From contig JAFYCU010000229.1 of the NCBI GenBank assembly GCA_017545095.1, forward strand, positions 1-40,715: 40,715 bases of DNA, in the 5' to 3' direction. The notes beneath the pieces were generated by a model, which was given only the letters and a program-made list of their open reading frames with translations, was not told where the DNA came from and searched no databases. This DNA comes from Muribaculaceae bacterium (GTDB taxonomy: Bacteria > Bacteroidota > Bacteroidia > Bacteroidales > Muribaculaceae). Made by a program: the position numbers and the translations under genes. This document shows, piece after piece, positions 8,701-17,025 of the stretch; position 1 is the first letter of the stretch, and every line of letters starts with the position of its first letter.

Positions 8701-9856
8701 GGTTAGCAGATTGTATTTTTACGTTGCTCTCCACCCGGCAGTCCTCGATGGTTCCACAGTTGTAACCCACGATGCCGCCAGTGTTGTTGTAACCGATAAT
8801 TTTGGCATCGGCGAGGATGACTTTCTTAACGATAGCACCGCTCGAGATGAAGCCAAAGAGGCCCTGGCTCGTGTCGTAGTTGGTGTTTCCATTCTTGTAG
8901 ATGCGGATGCCGCTGATGGTGTGGTTCTGACCGTCGTAGGTGCCACAAAAAGGATTGCCGTAACCGCCAATTGCAGTGAAGTTGTTCTCGTGGTTAGTGT
9001 CGTTCCATGCCGAGGAGGGGGCGTAGGCGATGTTGGCGGTCTGCTTGAAGGTGACGCCACTGCCGTCGTCGCCGCCAGTGATGTAGAGGGCGAGGTAGTC
9101 GAGGTCGGTGGTCGTCGCAATCTCGTAGGTCTTGTTGCCCAAGCTGTTGAAGTCGGTCAAGGCTACCTTGCGGATGGTGTAGCTCTTACTGATATTGCCG
9201 GCATATTCGTTCATGCCAGTCACTGTTAATTGAGCTTCACCCACGCGGTTGCTCCCCCAGTAAGAGAGCGTGTAGTCGGTGTCCTTGGTGAGCACGGTGC
9301 CGTTGTAGGTGACGACAGGCTCCGGCTCGATGGGGCTGCCTAAGTAGAGATAAGAATTTTCCAGGCCGCTGATGACGGTGTTGCTGCTCGAGAATGGCGC
9401 TTTGGACACATAATCGACTATAATCGTGGCGAAAGTCTTGCCCGACGGGATGGTGACGGTGAGCGTGTGCTTGTTGCTGCTCACCGAGGTGGAGCAGCCC
9501 GTGACGTCGGTGCCGCTCTTGGTCTGGACCATGGTGCCATAGAACCACAGCGAGCTGTTTTCGATTGTCACAGTGAACGAGCTGGCGGTGACAACGTCGG
9601 TGAACGAGCTCATTTCCTGGAAGTTGAGCGTGCCGTTGAGGGTCACGCCTGCAAGAGTGGCATTACTGAAGGTGTGGCTGGAACCTTCTTGAGCGGGGAG
9701 TTGATCTCCGCCCCACATCGTCTGGATGGCAAAGCTAAAATAAGTTTTGCCGTTAACGGTCCGCTTCATGCCTTGCATAGAGATGCCAGTCTGGACCGTG
9801 GCATGCGCCGCCAGCCCCACCATGAGCGTGATTAGAAGTAATAGAAATTTTTTCAT
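5726..9856 (-). CDS. Secreted GLUG / leucine-rich repeat protein with C-terminal dockerin (1376 aa)
   Basis: A signal peptide (MKKFLLLLITLMVGLAAHA) precedes an unassigned region to about residue 230. A GLUG/beta-helix region follows (about 240-480; GIVGYNCGTIEDC, GGIAGISNG), then beta-sandwich repeats ending in MPAADATV and MPAAPVTV (about 540-655). Three leucine-rich blocks (about 658-818, 835-1068 and 1072-1298) each open with an INFPDxNFR motif and contain 21-residue units of the type LTALDVSHNTAL. The C-terminal 60 residues form a type I dockerin-like pair of calcium loops (DLNGDSAVDVSD and DLDGNGTIDIGD). Such LRR proteins act in adhesion or recognition; the dockerin would bind a cohesin or serve as a surface anchor, but no partner is visible. 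It is the last gene of the four-gene array, 32 bases after its neighbour. Confidence 0.85.
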   Translation of the reverse strand: MKKFLLLLITLMVGLAAHATVQTGISMQGMKRTVNGKTYFSFAIQTMWGGDQLPAQEGSSHTFSNATLAGVTLNGTLNFQEMSSFTDVVTASSFTVTIENSSLWFYGTMVQTKSGTDVTGCSTSVSSNKHTLTVTIPSGKTFATIIVDYVSKAPFSSSNTVISGLENSYLYLGSPIEPEPVVTYNGTVLTKDTDYTLSYWGSNRVGEAQLTVTGMNEYAGNISKSYTIRKVALTDFNSLGNKTYEIATTTDLDYLALYITGGDDGSGVTFKQTANIAYAPSSAWNDTNHENNFTAIGGYGNPFCGTYDGQNHTISGIRIYKNGNTNYDTSQGLFGFISSGAIVKKVILADAKIIGYNNTGGIVGYNCGTIEDCRVESNVKIQSANLSSALGGIAGISNGNNTTGVAISRCTFKGSVNHSVSNSTNVGGIVGTLTNSPVSNCLVLGAYVSGHDYSGAIAGYKTSNSTLTANYYHDSKVSNTDNRSGAYINVGVGIGSGSEDQEGARSVHALTLPEGVTATGESVDFDGVTHCAAATTVTLACSNVPEGYMVKYSVDGNTITGETFTMPAADATVTVQFIAIDYSITLPSETPHGTVECDKTTAVVGETVTLTVTPDAGYALGTLTVMNGDTPVKTTAGANGTYTFEMPAAPVTVAAVFGVPIDSINFPDANFRGYLLAQDYGSDGVLTDEEIAGITEIFVDNMSIADLTGIEHFTALTHLNCYNNQLTSLDVSHNTELTTLFCHSNQLTSLDVSVCASLNMLYCNDNQIYGENMAALVASLPNVEDGNGVFRVIDLDSDTEQNVITTTQVATARGKNWDVKGHVNGSWQDYDGVILIDSINFPDANFRDYLLSKSYGSDGALTLEEIAGITSIEVINKSIADLTGIEYFTALKYLYCNNNQLTALDVSQNTALKELSCGSNQLTALDVSNNTALKELYCGNNQLTALDVSHNTALTELYCFNNRLTALDVSHNTALTALQCNNNQLTSLNVLNNTHLTEIYCYKNRINAVNMAALVASLPTVEGGNGAFRVIDLDSDTEHNVITPSQVATARGKGWRVLGWTNHNWEDYDGVLGIDEINFPDENFRNWLLSQPSGSDRVLTNEEIAYFTLIDVSNKSIADLTGIEHFTALTSLSCNDNQLSALDVSNNTALTQLICYNNQLTALDVSDCTALATLYCDGNQLTALDVSHNTALRGLSCSYNELTVLDVSHNTALTDLNCSSNQLTALDVSHNTALIWLQCYNNQIYGENMAALVASLPIVDVSNNYGQNGQFNAINLDSETEQNVITITQVATARGKNWRVWSLIDEMWHVYDGSEPTTVPGDLNGDSAVDVSDVNILINLVLENITPAEVTGNPDLDGNGTIDIGDVNALINRVLN

Positions 9857-9878
9857 TCTTTTATGTTTTTATTGTTAG

Positions 9879-9903
9879 TTATCAGTTGTCAGTTATCAGT
9901 CAG
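9879..9903. repeat. Heptad repeat CAGTTAT
   Basis: The 32-base gap between the last two dockerin genes is largely made of 7-bp units of the type CAGTTAT/CAGTTGT, running into the 3' end of the upstream gene. Other heptad arrays occur at 26271 and 30782. Confidence 0.5.
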
Positions 9904-11964
9904 AATAATATTGATGATGGCGTTCACGTCGCCGATGTCGATGGTGTTGTTGCCGTCCAGGTCGGGGTTACCCATGACTTCGGCGGTGGTGATGTTCTCC
10001 AGCACCAGGTTGATGAGGATGTTCACATCGGTCACATCCACCGCGCCGTCGCCGTTCAGGTCGCCGAGGATGTGGATGGCTTCAAATTCTACACCGACGT
10101 TGACATCGGCGGCGGGCATCTCGAAGGTGTAGATGCCGTTCTCGCCAGCGGTGACTGCCACCGGCAGATGACCGTTTATCACGGTGACCGAGGCGATGCC
10201 GTAGCCGTTCTCAGGCGTGACGGTGAGTGTGACATCCTCTCCCATGTGTGCCGTTGCCTTATCGCTGGTCACGGTGCCGTGCTCTAAGTTGGTGGGCAGG
10301 TTGACGACATAATCGACCAAGACCCAGTTGGCAACGAAATGCAGGTCGCCATGTGAGCCTTTGTTAATGGTGACTGTGGTTTGCGGCGTATTGCCGTTGC
10401 TGCCCGTCCAGCCAGCGAAGACGTAGCCTGGTCGTGAGGAGGTCGGGTTGTTGAGAGTGAAAGTGGCGGTATCGTAGTTATAGGAGTAGGGATTTGCTGC
10501 GGTCGGCACACCATAATTGAAGTCGTAGGTGATGGGATAGTTTTCGCTTTGATAGAGGACACAACCACCGATTGTTTTATCTCTCACCCGCGATGCGTCG
10601 TTGCCAGCCATGTCCTTGACCGTGCCTGTAAGGCTATATATCGTGAGTTGTGACCCAATTTCAGCATCGTCGCTGATGGTGCCGTGGAAGGTGATGGTAT
10701 TGGCATAGTCGTTAGTGGCACCGGTGAAATTGCCCCAGTTGGTATTAAGCATCGTGTTCTCAGACTTAACAATCTCACTATAGACGACGACAATGGTGAT
10801 GGGATTACCCCTGTGATATCGTTCATAAGGCACCGCAAATGTCTTGAATTGCGGATGCACCTCATCGCACAAAGCAAGGCGGGCATTCATGTTTAGAAGC
10901 ATCCATAAGTCGGGTCCTGACCCGCCGGCATCGAAGCGCACGGTCAATGTTTTCACCGTTGGGTCAAGCACGAGAGCCCCGGTATTTTCAGCACGATAGG
11001 TGTTGTTTTTGAATTTTTGGGCATGTAACCTTGTGGTGGACATTGGAAATTCGGTGTGCGTCGACGGCTGGTTGCCTGCCGATTGGCTTTTATAGTCATA
11101 ACGGTGCGGGAAAAACATATGACAATTTTTTCTGGGATAATCCACAATTCTGTTGTTCACTTCAAAACATGCTTTGTAGATCGACGTGGATGGGGTGTTG
11201 ACATTATCGCCAGAGTCGATGCCGTCGTAGGTCGTTTCGTTGTCGGCAAGAATCTGAATATATTGGTAGCCGTCGTCGATTTCCGACGCTTCAAAGAAAA
11301 TGGTGGCATACAACTTGTTTCCAATGGAAGCATGATATTCGGCAAGACCATCGGGATTCATGTTGTCAAACACATAGTCGGTGGAAATGGTAAATGGGGT
11401 TTCGTATCTGCTGTCGTCATCCACTTCAATCAAATCGATATAAGTTTGGCCGCACACCCTGTCATAATAAGTCCTGTATGGCATAGCCGACTGAATGGAA
11501 CTGGCATAATTCGCGTCACCATCCAATTGTTGGATATAGACAAGATCCTCGATGTGATTGCTGATATACCAGCCATAAGTGCGATAGTGGTTGCCGTAAT
11601 CGATGAACTTGTCTTGATAAGCGAGCCTAAAGCCGCCAATGTCGATCACCTCGAAACGGTAGTAGCGGAGGTCGGACATCTGAAATCGGCAGAACAGTGG
11701 CGCCGTAGTGATATCCAGTTCTTCGATGGTGACCGTTTTCTTGCTCTCGCCCACAGCAAATTCCAGTGCCCCGGACGCGGGAGTAAAATGGACAGTTGCA
11801 AGTGCCGACATACTCACGGTGCGGTAAAACACCACCTCGCGTGTTGTCGTGTCGGAGCGTGTGATGGTGAATTTGTTTTGGTTATTCGACATGCTGAACG
11901 TGCTGATTGCGGCTTGCGCCGTGAGACCAGCAACGACCATCATAAAGAGTAGAATCTTTTTCAT
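9889..11964 (-). CDS. Secreted protein with shared N-terminal domain, InlB-type repeat and dockerin (691 aa)
   Basis: The start is placed at the ATG of MKKILLFMMVVAGLTAQA, which gives a clean signal peptide; an upstream in-frame ATG (12009) would add 15 residues that lie inside a MITE-like insertion. Residues about 20-400 form a domain clearly homologous to the N-terminal part of the 1520-aa protein (FYRTVSMSA, HFTPASGALEFA, YYRFEVIDIGG, GYQYIQILADN), of no family known to me. Then come an InlB/Listeria-Bacteroides repeat (about 473-548; GYVFAGWTGSNG), a beta-sandwich repeat ending MPAADVNV and a dockerin-like module (about 631-686; DLNGDGAVDVTD, DLDGNNTIDIGD). The MITE insertion starts 17 bases upstream of the start codon and may have replaced the native leader. 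Confidence 0.82.
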   Translation of the reverse strand: MKKILLFMMVVAGLTAQAAISTFSMSNNQNKFTITRSDTTTREVVFYRTVSMSALATVHFTPASGALEFAVGESKKTVTIEELDITTAPLFCRFQMSDLRYYRFEVIDIGGFRLAYQDKFIDYGNHYRTYGWYISNHIEDLVYIQQLDGDANYASSIQSAMPYRTYYDRVCGQTYIDLIEVDDDSRYETPFTISTDYVFDNMNPDGLAEYHASIGNKLYATIFFEASEIDDGYQYIQILADNETTYDGIDSGDNVNTPSTSIYKACFEVNNRIVDYPRKNCHMFFPHRYDYKSQSAGNQPSTHTEFPMSTTRLHAQKFKNNTYRAENTGALVLDPTVKTLTVRFDAGGSGPDLWMLLNMNARLALCDEVHPQFKTFAVPYERYHRGNPITIVVVYSEIVKSENTMLNTNWGNFTGATNDYANTITFHGTISDDAEIGSQLTIYSLTGTVKDMAGNDASRVRDKTIGGCVLYQSENYPITYDFNYGVPTAANPYSYNYDTATFTLNNPTSSRPGYVFAGWTGSNGNTPQTTVTINKGSHGDLHFVANWVLVDYVVNLPTNLEHGTVTSDKATAHMGEDVTLTVTPENGYGIASVTVINGHLPVAVTAGENGIYTFEMPAADVNVGVEFEAIHILGDLNGDGAVDVTDVNILINLVLENITTAEVMGNPDLDGNNTIDIGDVNAIINIILTDN

Positions 11965-11973
11965 ACAGCGAGA

Positions 11974-12191
11974 ATATTTAAGGCAACTACCTAGAAGTTG
12001 TCCCCACAATGAATGTTTTAACAGCTCCCCCTCTAAGAGGGGGTTGGGGGGAGTATGATTTCCAAATCACTGATACCCAATCGCTTTGTTATACCCCTCA
12101 GTCACTTCGTGACAGCTCCCTAAATTTAGGGGAGCAGCTAAAAGTTCACTATTTTTGTTGAGGACAACTTCGCGGTAGTTACCATATTTAA
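11974..12191. mobile_element. MITE-like element with 8-bp target duplication
   Basis: The element proper is 11982-12183 (202 bp). Its ends are imperfect inverted repeats of about 28 bp (GGCAACTACC...AGAAGTTGTCC on the left; the complement of the right end reads GGTAACTACC...GAAGTTGTCC; 22 of 28 match). Both ends are flanked by the direct repeat ATATTTAA (11974-11981 and 12184-12191), which is not palindromic and so supports a true target duplication. Inside are palindromic runs of the AGCTCCCCCTC / GAGGGGG type and GTCACTTCGTGAC, but no coding frame. It sits immediately upstream of the start codon of the 691-aa dockerin protein. The mobilising transposase is not in the window. Confidence 0.65.
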
Positions 12192-12217
12192 TGTGAATAA
12201 TTAGCTATGGTTTCTAT

Positions 12218-12240
12218 AGTTCCTGGACATCACGGGAACT
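12218..12240 (-). terminator. Hairpin downstream of the 1560-aa dockerin gene
   Basis: AGTTCC (12218-12223) pairs with GGAACT (12235-12240). On the minus strand it lies about 20 bases past the stop of the gene ending at 12261, with only a weak T run, so it may end or attenuate transcription before the MITE. Confidence 0.35.
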
Positions 12241-12260
12241 TTAGTCATCAATTTTGCCTT

Positions 12261-15200
12261 TCAATTGGTCAGTATGATATTGATGATGGCGTTCACATCG
12301 CCGATGTCAATGGTGTTGTTGCCGTCCAGGTCGGGGTTACCCATGACTTCGGCGGTGGTGATGTTCTCCAGCACCAGGTTGATGAGGATGTTCACGTCGG
12401 TCACATCCACCGCGCCGTCGCTGTTCAGGTCGCCTGGAACTGTGGTCGGCTCGCTGCCGTCGTATGCCGTCCAATTACCATTTGTGCGGCCATACACATT
12501 CCAATTCTTGCCTCTCGCCGTCGTAACCTGCGTGGTGGTGATGACGTTTTGCTCGGTTTCGGAATCCAGGTCGATGACACGGAAGTCTCCGTTTTCGCCC
12601 CAATTGCTTGCAACATCCACAGTAGGCATACTGGCGACCAACGCTGCCATATTCTCGCCGTTGATTTTGTTTTCATAGCAATAAAGCTGTGTCAAGGCAG
12701 TGTTGTGGCTCACGTCGAGCGACGTCAACTGGTTCATGTAGCACCGAAGATCTGTCAATGCGGTGTTGTGGCTCACATCAAGCGCCGTCAGCTGGTTCAT
12801 GTAGCACCGAAGATCTGTCAATGCGGTGTTGTGGCTCACATCAAGCGCCGTCAGCTGGTTGTTGTTGCACCAAAGCCATGTCAATGCGGTGTTGTGGCTC
12901 ACGTCGAGCGCGGTCAACTGGTTGCCGTCGCAGTAAAGATGCGTCAACTCGGTGTTGTTGCTCACGTCAAGCGAGGTGAGCTGGTTGCTGACGCACCGAA
13001 AGGATGTCAATGCGGTGTTCTGGCTCACGTCAAGCGCCGTCAGCCTGTTGCTGTTGCACTCAAGCGATGTCAATGCAGTGTTCTGGCTCACGTTGAGCGC
13101 GGTGAGCTGGTTGAAATTGCAATAAAGGTATTTCAATGCGGAGAAACGCTCGATGCCCGTTAAGTCGGAGATACTCTTATTGTTGACCGGGATTGATGTG
13201 ATGCCGGCAATCTCCTCGTCGGTGAGCAATCGGTCGCTGCCGTAGGATTGTGACAGCAGCCAGTCGCGGAAGTTCGCGTCGGGGAAATTGATGGAATCGA
13301 TGGGCAAAACGAACACGGCTGTCACAGTGACGGGAGCGGCGGGCATCTCGAAGGTGTAGGTGCCGTTCTCGCCCGCAGTGGTTTCGACTGGAGAGTCGCC
13401 GTTCAACACGGTGAGCGTGCCCAAGGCATAGCCCTCGTCGGGGGTCACCGTCAACGTCACGGTCTCACCCTCTGCGGCTTCCGTCTTGTCGCTGCTCACC
13501 GTACCATGCGGGGTCTCGCCGGGCAGAGTGATGGCAAAGGTAGGAAGCACGGGGCGCAGGGTCACATTGGCCAAAGCCCAAAACACTTCCGATGGCGTCG
13601 TGCTGTCGTAGATGTTCTCGCCATCGGTGAATGCTTGGCCTTCGACAATTCTTGCCGTTCCACCCGAACCGACAAGGCCGCTAACTGTGATTTCATCATC
13701 GGCGTCTTTCCAACCGAAAGTTAGATTGCCAATTGTGTTGATACCCCAATAACTGCCAACGCAGATAGCAGAGAGTTTGCCTCCGAGAATATCAACATTT
13801 CCGCCATTAGCAATGGCATTCTTATCAGCTGTGGCATTGAGTGTGCCGCCAGTGAAGGTGATGTTGTTGTCCGATACGAGACCACTGCCGTTGCTGGAGT
13901 TCAAGGTGACGTTGCCGCTGTGCTGGGCGTAATCGTCAGATACATAGATGCAATCATCATTGCTAAAGACATTCAGATGTCCGGCGGTGTCGTCGTCGAG
14001 CGTCTGACCAAAGATGGTTAAGGAGGCAGGCGTATTACTGTCCACAATACCATATTCATCGATGGGTTCTGCTTCCGTGCCAACGTTCATCACTGCGCCA
14101 TCGGCCAGGATGAGGTGAACATCACCACGCAGGGTGAGGGTCCGGGTGTAGTTGAGCGTGCCGCTGGCAACATACCAACGCTCCACTCCAGCTACGCCAA
14201 GCGAGGTCTCATTGCCAGTGAGTGGAACAGCCAAAGCGGATTGCTCGTTGCGGTTCTCGTCGATGTAAGTGACTTCAATGGGCAGCTCGCTGCCGTCGTA
14301 TGCCAACCACCGACCATTTACTTGGCCATACACCGTCCAGTTCTTGCCTCTCGCCGTCGCCACCTGGGTAGTGGTGATGACGTTCTGCTCAGTGTCAGAA
14401 TCAAGGTTGATGACATAGAAGTCACCGTTTTGACTATAATTATTCTCAACATCTACAGTGGGCAGACTGGCCACCAACGCTGCCATGTTCTCGCCGTAGA
14501 TTCGGTTGTCATAGCAGTAAAGCACAGTCAGGGCGGTGTTGTGGCTCACGTCAAGTGCCTGCAACTGGTTGTCGAAGCAGCCAAGAAATGCCAAGGCTGT
14601 GCTGCGGCTCACGTCGAGAGATGTCAACTGATTGCCACTGCAATCAAGCCTTGTCAATGCGGTGTTGTGGCTCACATCAAGCACGGTGAGCTGGTTGTCG
14701 AAGCAGTCAAGCAGCGTCAATGCGGTGTTGTGGCTCACGTCAAGCGCCTGCAGCTGGTTGCTGCCGCAGCTAAGAAATGTCAAGGCAGTAAAATACTCGA
14801 TGCCCGTCAAGTCGGAGATACTCTTATCGGTGACATTTAAAGAAGTGATGTCGGCAACCTCCTCGTCGGTGAGCACGCCGTCGCTGCCGTAGTCCTGCGA
14901 CAGCAGCCAGTCGCGGAAGTTCGCGTCGGGGAAGTGGGCTTCGTCGATGGGCAGACTAAGTGTGGCTGCCACGGTGACATCGCCATCGGGCATCGCGAAG
15001 GTGCCGTCGGTCACTGCCACGGTCTCAACGGGGTCGCTGCCGTCGATGGTGACGGTGTAATAATACACTTGATAGCCATCAGGCAAGTTTGTGTAGCCGA
15101 GGGTGATGGGACGGCCCGGCGCTGCACTTGTGGCACTGGCGGTGATATTCTCGCCCAGGGTGATGGTGTGCAGCGTGCCGATGGTCGCCTCGCCATCTGC

Positions 15201-16943
15201 GTTAAGGCCTATGCCCTGGCCGTCGGGGTTGGCCAGGATGAAGCAGGTCTCGGGGTCAATGCCGCTCATGTGGGTGGCCCAGCCGGTGGTGAAGGTGGTC
15301 TGGTAGTAAGGGTAGTCGAGTATCATGCGGGCAGGGGCGACAGGGCTGATGGCGCCGTCGATGTCATAGGTGATGCGGTCGTGGTTAAGTATGTCGCTGG
15401 GGCTGAGGTCGCTCCACGTGCCCGTCGACTCCTCGTAGGAGCCCTCAAAGTTGCCGCTGATGTCGTACGTGCCGCTCAGGTGTACGTGGCTGTGGCCCAT
15501 GCCGTAGCAGCCGATGCCTGCGGCGCCGTCGTTTGTGCTGCCGCAGTAGTTGCCGGTGATGCTGCCGCCACTCATGTAGAAGTGGCTGGAGTCAGTGAAG
15601 TAGAGGGCACCGCCGCAATAGATGATATTGTTGCCGACGAGGTTGGCGGCGTTACCGGTGATGGCGCCGCCGGTCATATAGAAGTTGCCATAAAGGGAGA
15701 TGGCGCCGCCATTCTGTGAAACGCGGTTGCCGGTGATGGTGCCGCTCTCAAGGCGTAGGGTGCCGCCCACTTGGATACAGCCGGCGCCGTTTTTGTTCCA
15801 ACCGCCGGTGATGGTGCCGCCCGTGCCGCTGTCACGGATGGTGAGCGATGTGTTGCGGCCATTGACGCGGATGACGTAGCCGCTGCCGTCGGTCTTGGCC
15901 TCGCTGAGGTGGCGGTCGAGCGTGTGGCCGTTAAGGTCAAGGATGACGTGGCGGCCGCCACTGAGCGTGATGTAGGTGTCCTCCTCGCCAGCGGTAATGT
16001 CGGCGTCAAGAACCACTTTGGTGGGGTTGTCGGCATCGGTGCTGGCATTGGCAAAGATTTCGCTCACCGTTGCCCAAGTGGCAACGACGGATGCAATGCC
16101 CACTGTGACATCGCCCTCGGCGGGCATGGTGAAGCTGAACGTGCCGTCGCCAGTGACGGTGCACGCCATGACTGTGCCGCCATCGGGCGTATAGGTGTAA
16201 CTGCAGCCTACAGGCAATTCCTCGTCGGAGCTGAACGTGACAGTCGCGCCGCTGGCAGTATAGACCGTGCCGTTGTAGGCAACACCGCCACTGATAACCC
16301 TCACGCCAGCAGGCATGGTGATGCTGGCATTGGAGAGAACGGCACCCTCACGGTCGTCACCTACACCGATATTCGTGGTGCTGGTGTTGTCGCCTTTGCT
16401 GACGCTGCAGTTGCGGTAGTAGTTGCTGCTCAGGGTGGCATTACTGTCCCAACTACCCATGATAATGCCTGCATAACCATTGGCGGTAACGTGGGAATTG
16501 ACAACGAGGCAATTCTCGATGTTACAACCAAAGGAAAAGTTGCCAACGAGGGCACCGACATAGTAGTTGCCGGCGATGATGGCTCCGTCGAGGATAAGGC
16601 TCTTCACACTGAAGCCAGTTGTGACCTGGCCGAAGAGCGCAACCTTGTTGTCATCGGGCTTGCTGATGGTGAGGTTGCTGATAACGTGGCCGTTGCCATC
16701 AAAAACACCACGGAAACTTCTGCTTATGCCAATCGGCTCGATGCTTACGCCCGCCATGTCAAGGTCGTTCTCCAGGCGGAAATACGTGCCATTGTACGAG
16801 TTGCTGGCACTGTTCGTGGAGAGCGTCACCAGGTCGTCGGTGGTCTTGATAAGGTACGGGGCCGACTGCGTGCCGCTGCCGTCCCACGCCCACGCCGCCA
16901 CACTGGCGGCCAATGCGATTAGTAAGAGTAATAGCTTTTTCAT
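12261..16943 (-). CDS. Secreted beta-helix / leucine-rich repeat protein with C-terminal dockerin (1560 aa)
   Basis: A signal peptide (MKKLLLLLIALAASVAAWA) is followed by a GLUG module (about 21-181; FRGVFDGNGHVISNL), a pectate-lyase-like beta-helix of unit TGGAITGN (about 288-514), a first leucine-rich block (about 666-831, opening AHFPDANFRDWLL), and a region like the Cthe_2159-type calcium/carbohydrate-binding beta-helix (about 894-1128; GNVTLNSSNGSG, GGNVDILGGKL). A beta-sandwich repeat ending MPAAPVTV, a second leucine-rich block (about 1214-1441) and a dockerin-like module (about 1501-1558) complete it. Two neighbouring leucine-rich units are identical over 63 bp. The mix suggests a large surface adhesin or glycan-recognition protein (inference); no catalytic motif was recognised. 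Confidence 0.85.
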   Translation of the reverse strand: MKKLLLLLIALAASVAAWAWDGSGTQSAPYLIKTTDDLVTLSTNSASNSYNGTYFRLENDLDMAGVSIEPIGISRSFRGVFDGNGHVISNLTISKPDDNKVALFGQVTTGFSVKSLILDGAIIAGNYYVGALVGNFSFGCNIENCLVVNSHVTANGYAGIIMGSWDSNATLSSNYYRNCSVSKGDNTSTTNIGVGDDREGAVLSNASITMPAGVRVISGGVAYNGTVYTASGATVTFSSDEELPVGCSYTYTPDGGTVMACTVTGDGTFSFTMPAEGDVTVGIASVVATWATVSEIFANASTDADNPTKVVLDADITAGEEDTYITLSGGRHVILDLNGHTLDRHLSEAKTDGSGYVIRVNGRNTSLTIRDSGTGGTITGGWNKNGAGCIQVGGTLRLESGTITGNRVSQNGGAISLYGNFYMTGGAITGNAANLVGNNIIYCGGALYFTDSSHFYMSGGSITGNYCGSTNDGAAGIGCYGMGHSHVHLSGTYDISGNFEGSYEESTGTWSDLSPSDILNHDRITYDIDGAISPVAPARMILDYPYYQTTFTTGWATHMSGIDPETCFILANPDGQGIGLNADGEATIGTLHTITLGENITASATSAAPGRPITLGYTNLPDGYQVYYYTVTIDGSDPVETVAVTDGTFAMPDGDVTVAATLSLPIDEAHFPDANFRDWLLSQDYGSDGVLTDEEVADITSLNVTDKSISDLTGIEYFTALTFLSCGSNQLQALDVSHNTALTLLDCFDNQLTVLDVSHNTALTRLDCSGNQLTSLDVSRSTALAFLGCFDNQLQALDVSHNTALTVLYCYDNRIYGENMAALVASLPTVDVENNYSQNGDFYVINLDSDTEQNVITTTQVATARGKNWTVYGQVNGRWLAYDGSELPIEVTYIDENRNEQSALAVPLTGNETSLGVAGVERWYVASGTLNYTRTLTLRGDVHLILADGAVMNVGTEAEPIDEYGIVDSNTPASLTIFGQTLDDDTAGHLNVFSNDDCIYVSDDYAQHSGNVTLNSSNGSGLVSDNNITFTGGTLNATADKNAIANGGNVDILGGKLSAICVGSYWGINTIGNLTFGWKDADDEITVSGLVGSGGTARIVEGQAFTDGENIYDSTTPSEVFWALANVTLRPVLPTFAITLPGETPHGTVSSDKTEAAEGETVTLTVTPDEGYALGTLTVLNGDSPVETTAGENGTYTFEMPAAPVTVTAVFVLPIDSINFPDANFRDWLLSQSYGSDRLLTDEEIAGITSIPVNNKSISDLTGIERFSALKYLYCNFNQLTALNVSQNTALTSLECNSNRLTALDVSQNTALTSFRCVSNQLTSLDVSNNTELTHLYCDGNQLTALDVSHNTALTWLWCNNNQLTALDVSHNTALTDLRCYMNQLTALDVSHNTALTDLRCYMNQLTSLDVSHNTALTQLYCYENKINGENMAALVASMPTVDVASNWGENGDFRVIDLDSETEQNVITTTQVTTARGKNWNVYGRTNGNWTAYDGSEPTTVPGDLNSDGAVDVTDVNILINLVLENITTAEVMGNPDLDGNNTIDIGDVNAIINIILTN
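12733..12858. repeat. Two identical 63-bp leucine-rich repeat units
   Basis: Bases 12733-12795 and 12796-12858 are identical by eye and each encodes one 21-residue leucine-rich unit (LTALDVSHNTALTDLRCYMNQ as minus-strand product, split across the boundary). Exact identity at synonymous sites points to a very recent duplication and makes copy number likely to vary. Confidence 0.9.
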
Positions 16944-16968
16944 ATCTTAGACTTTTGATGTTTAAGAT

Positions 16969-17000
16969 GCAAGTGACGAGTGACTTGGCTCGTCACTTGC
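16969..17000. promoter_or_regulatory. 12-bp perfect hairpin between two dockerin genes
   Basis: GCAAGTGACGAG (16969-16980) pairs with CTCGTCACTTGC (16989-17000) around an 8-base loop. It lies in the 82-base gap between the 1520-aa and 1560-aa protein genes. No T run follows on the minus strand, so it could protect mRNA ends, attenuate transcription or be a protein-binding site instead of a simple terminator. Confidence 0.5.
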
Positions 17001-17025
17001 AACTTGTCTTCTTTTGCTGCCCTGT

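Noticed and set aside
7391..9229. Long plus-strand open frame (612 codons) opposite the 1376-aa dockerin gene
   Set aside because: It is antisense to a well-supported coding frame. Codon bias and repeats of the real gene keep the opposite strand open; the translated product has only low-complexity V/G/H/A-rich repeats and no known domain.
15771..16922. Plus-strand open frame (383 codons) opposite the 1560-aa dockerin gene
   Set aside because: Same kind of antisense shadow, rich in A, V and D, with no start signal or homology pattern.
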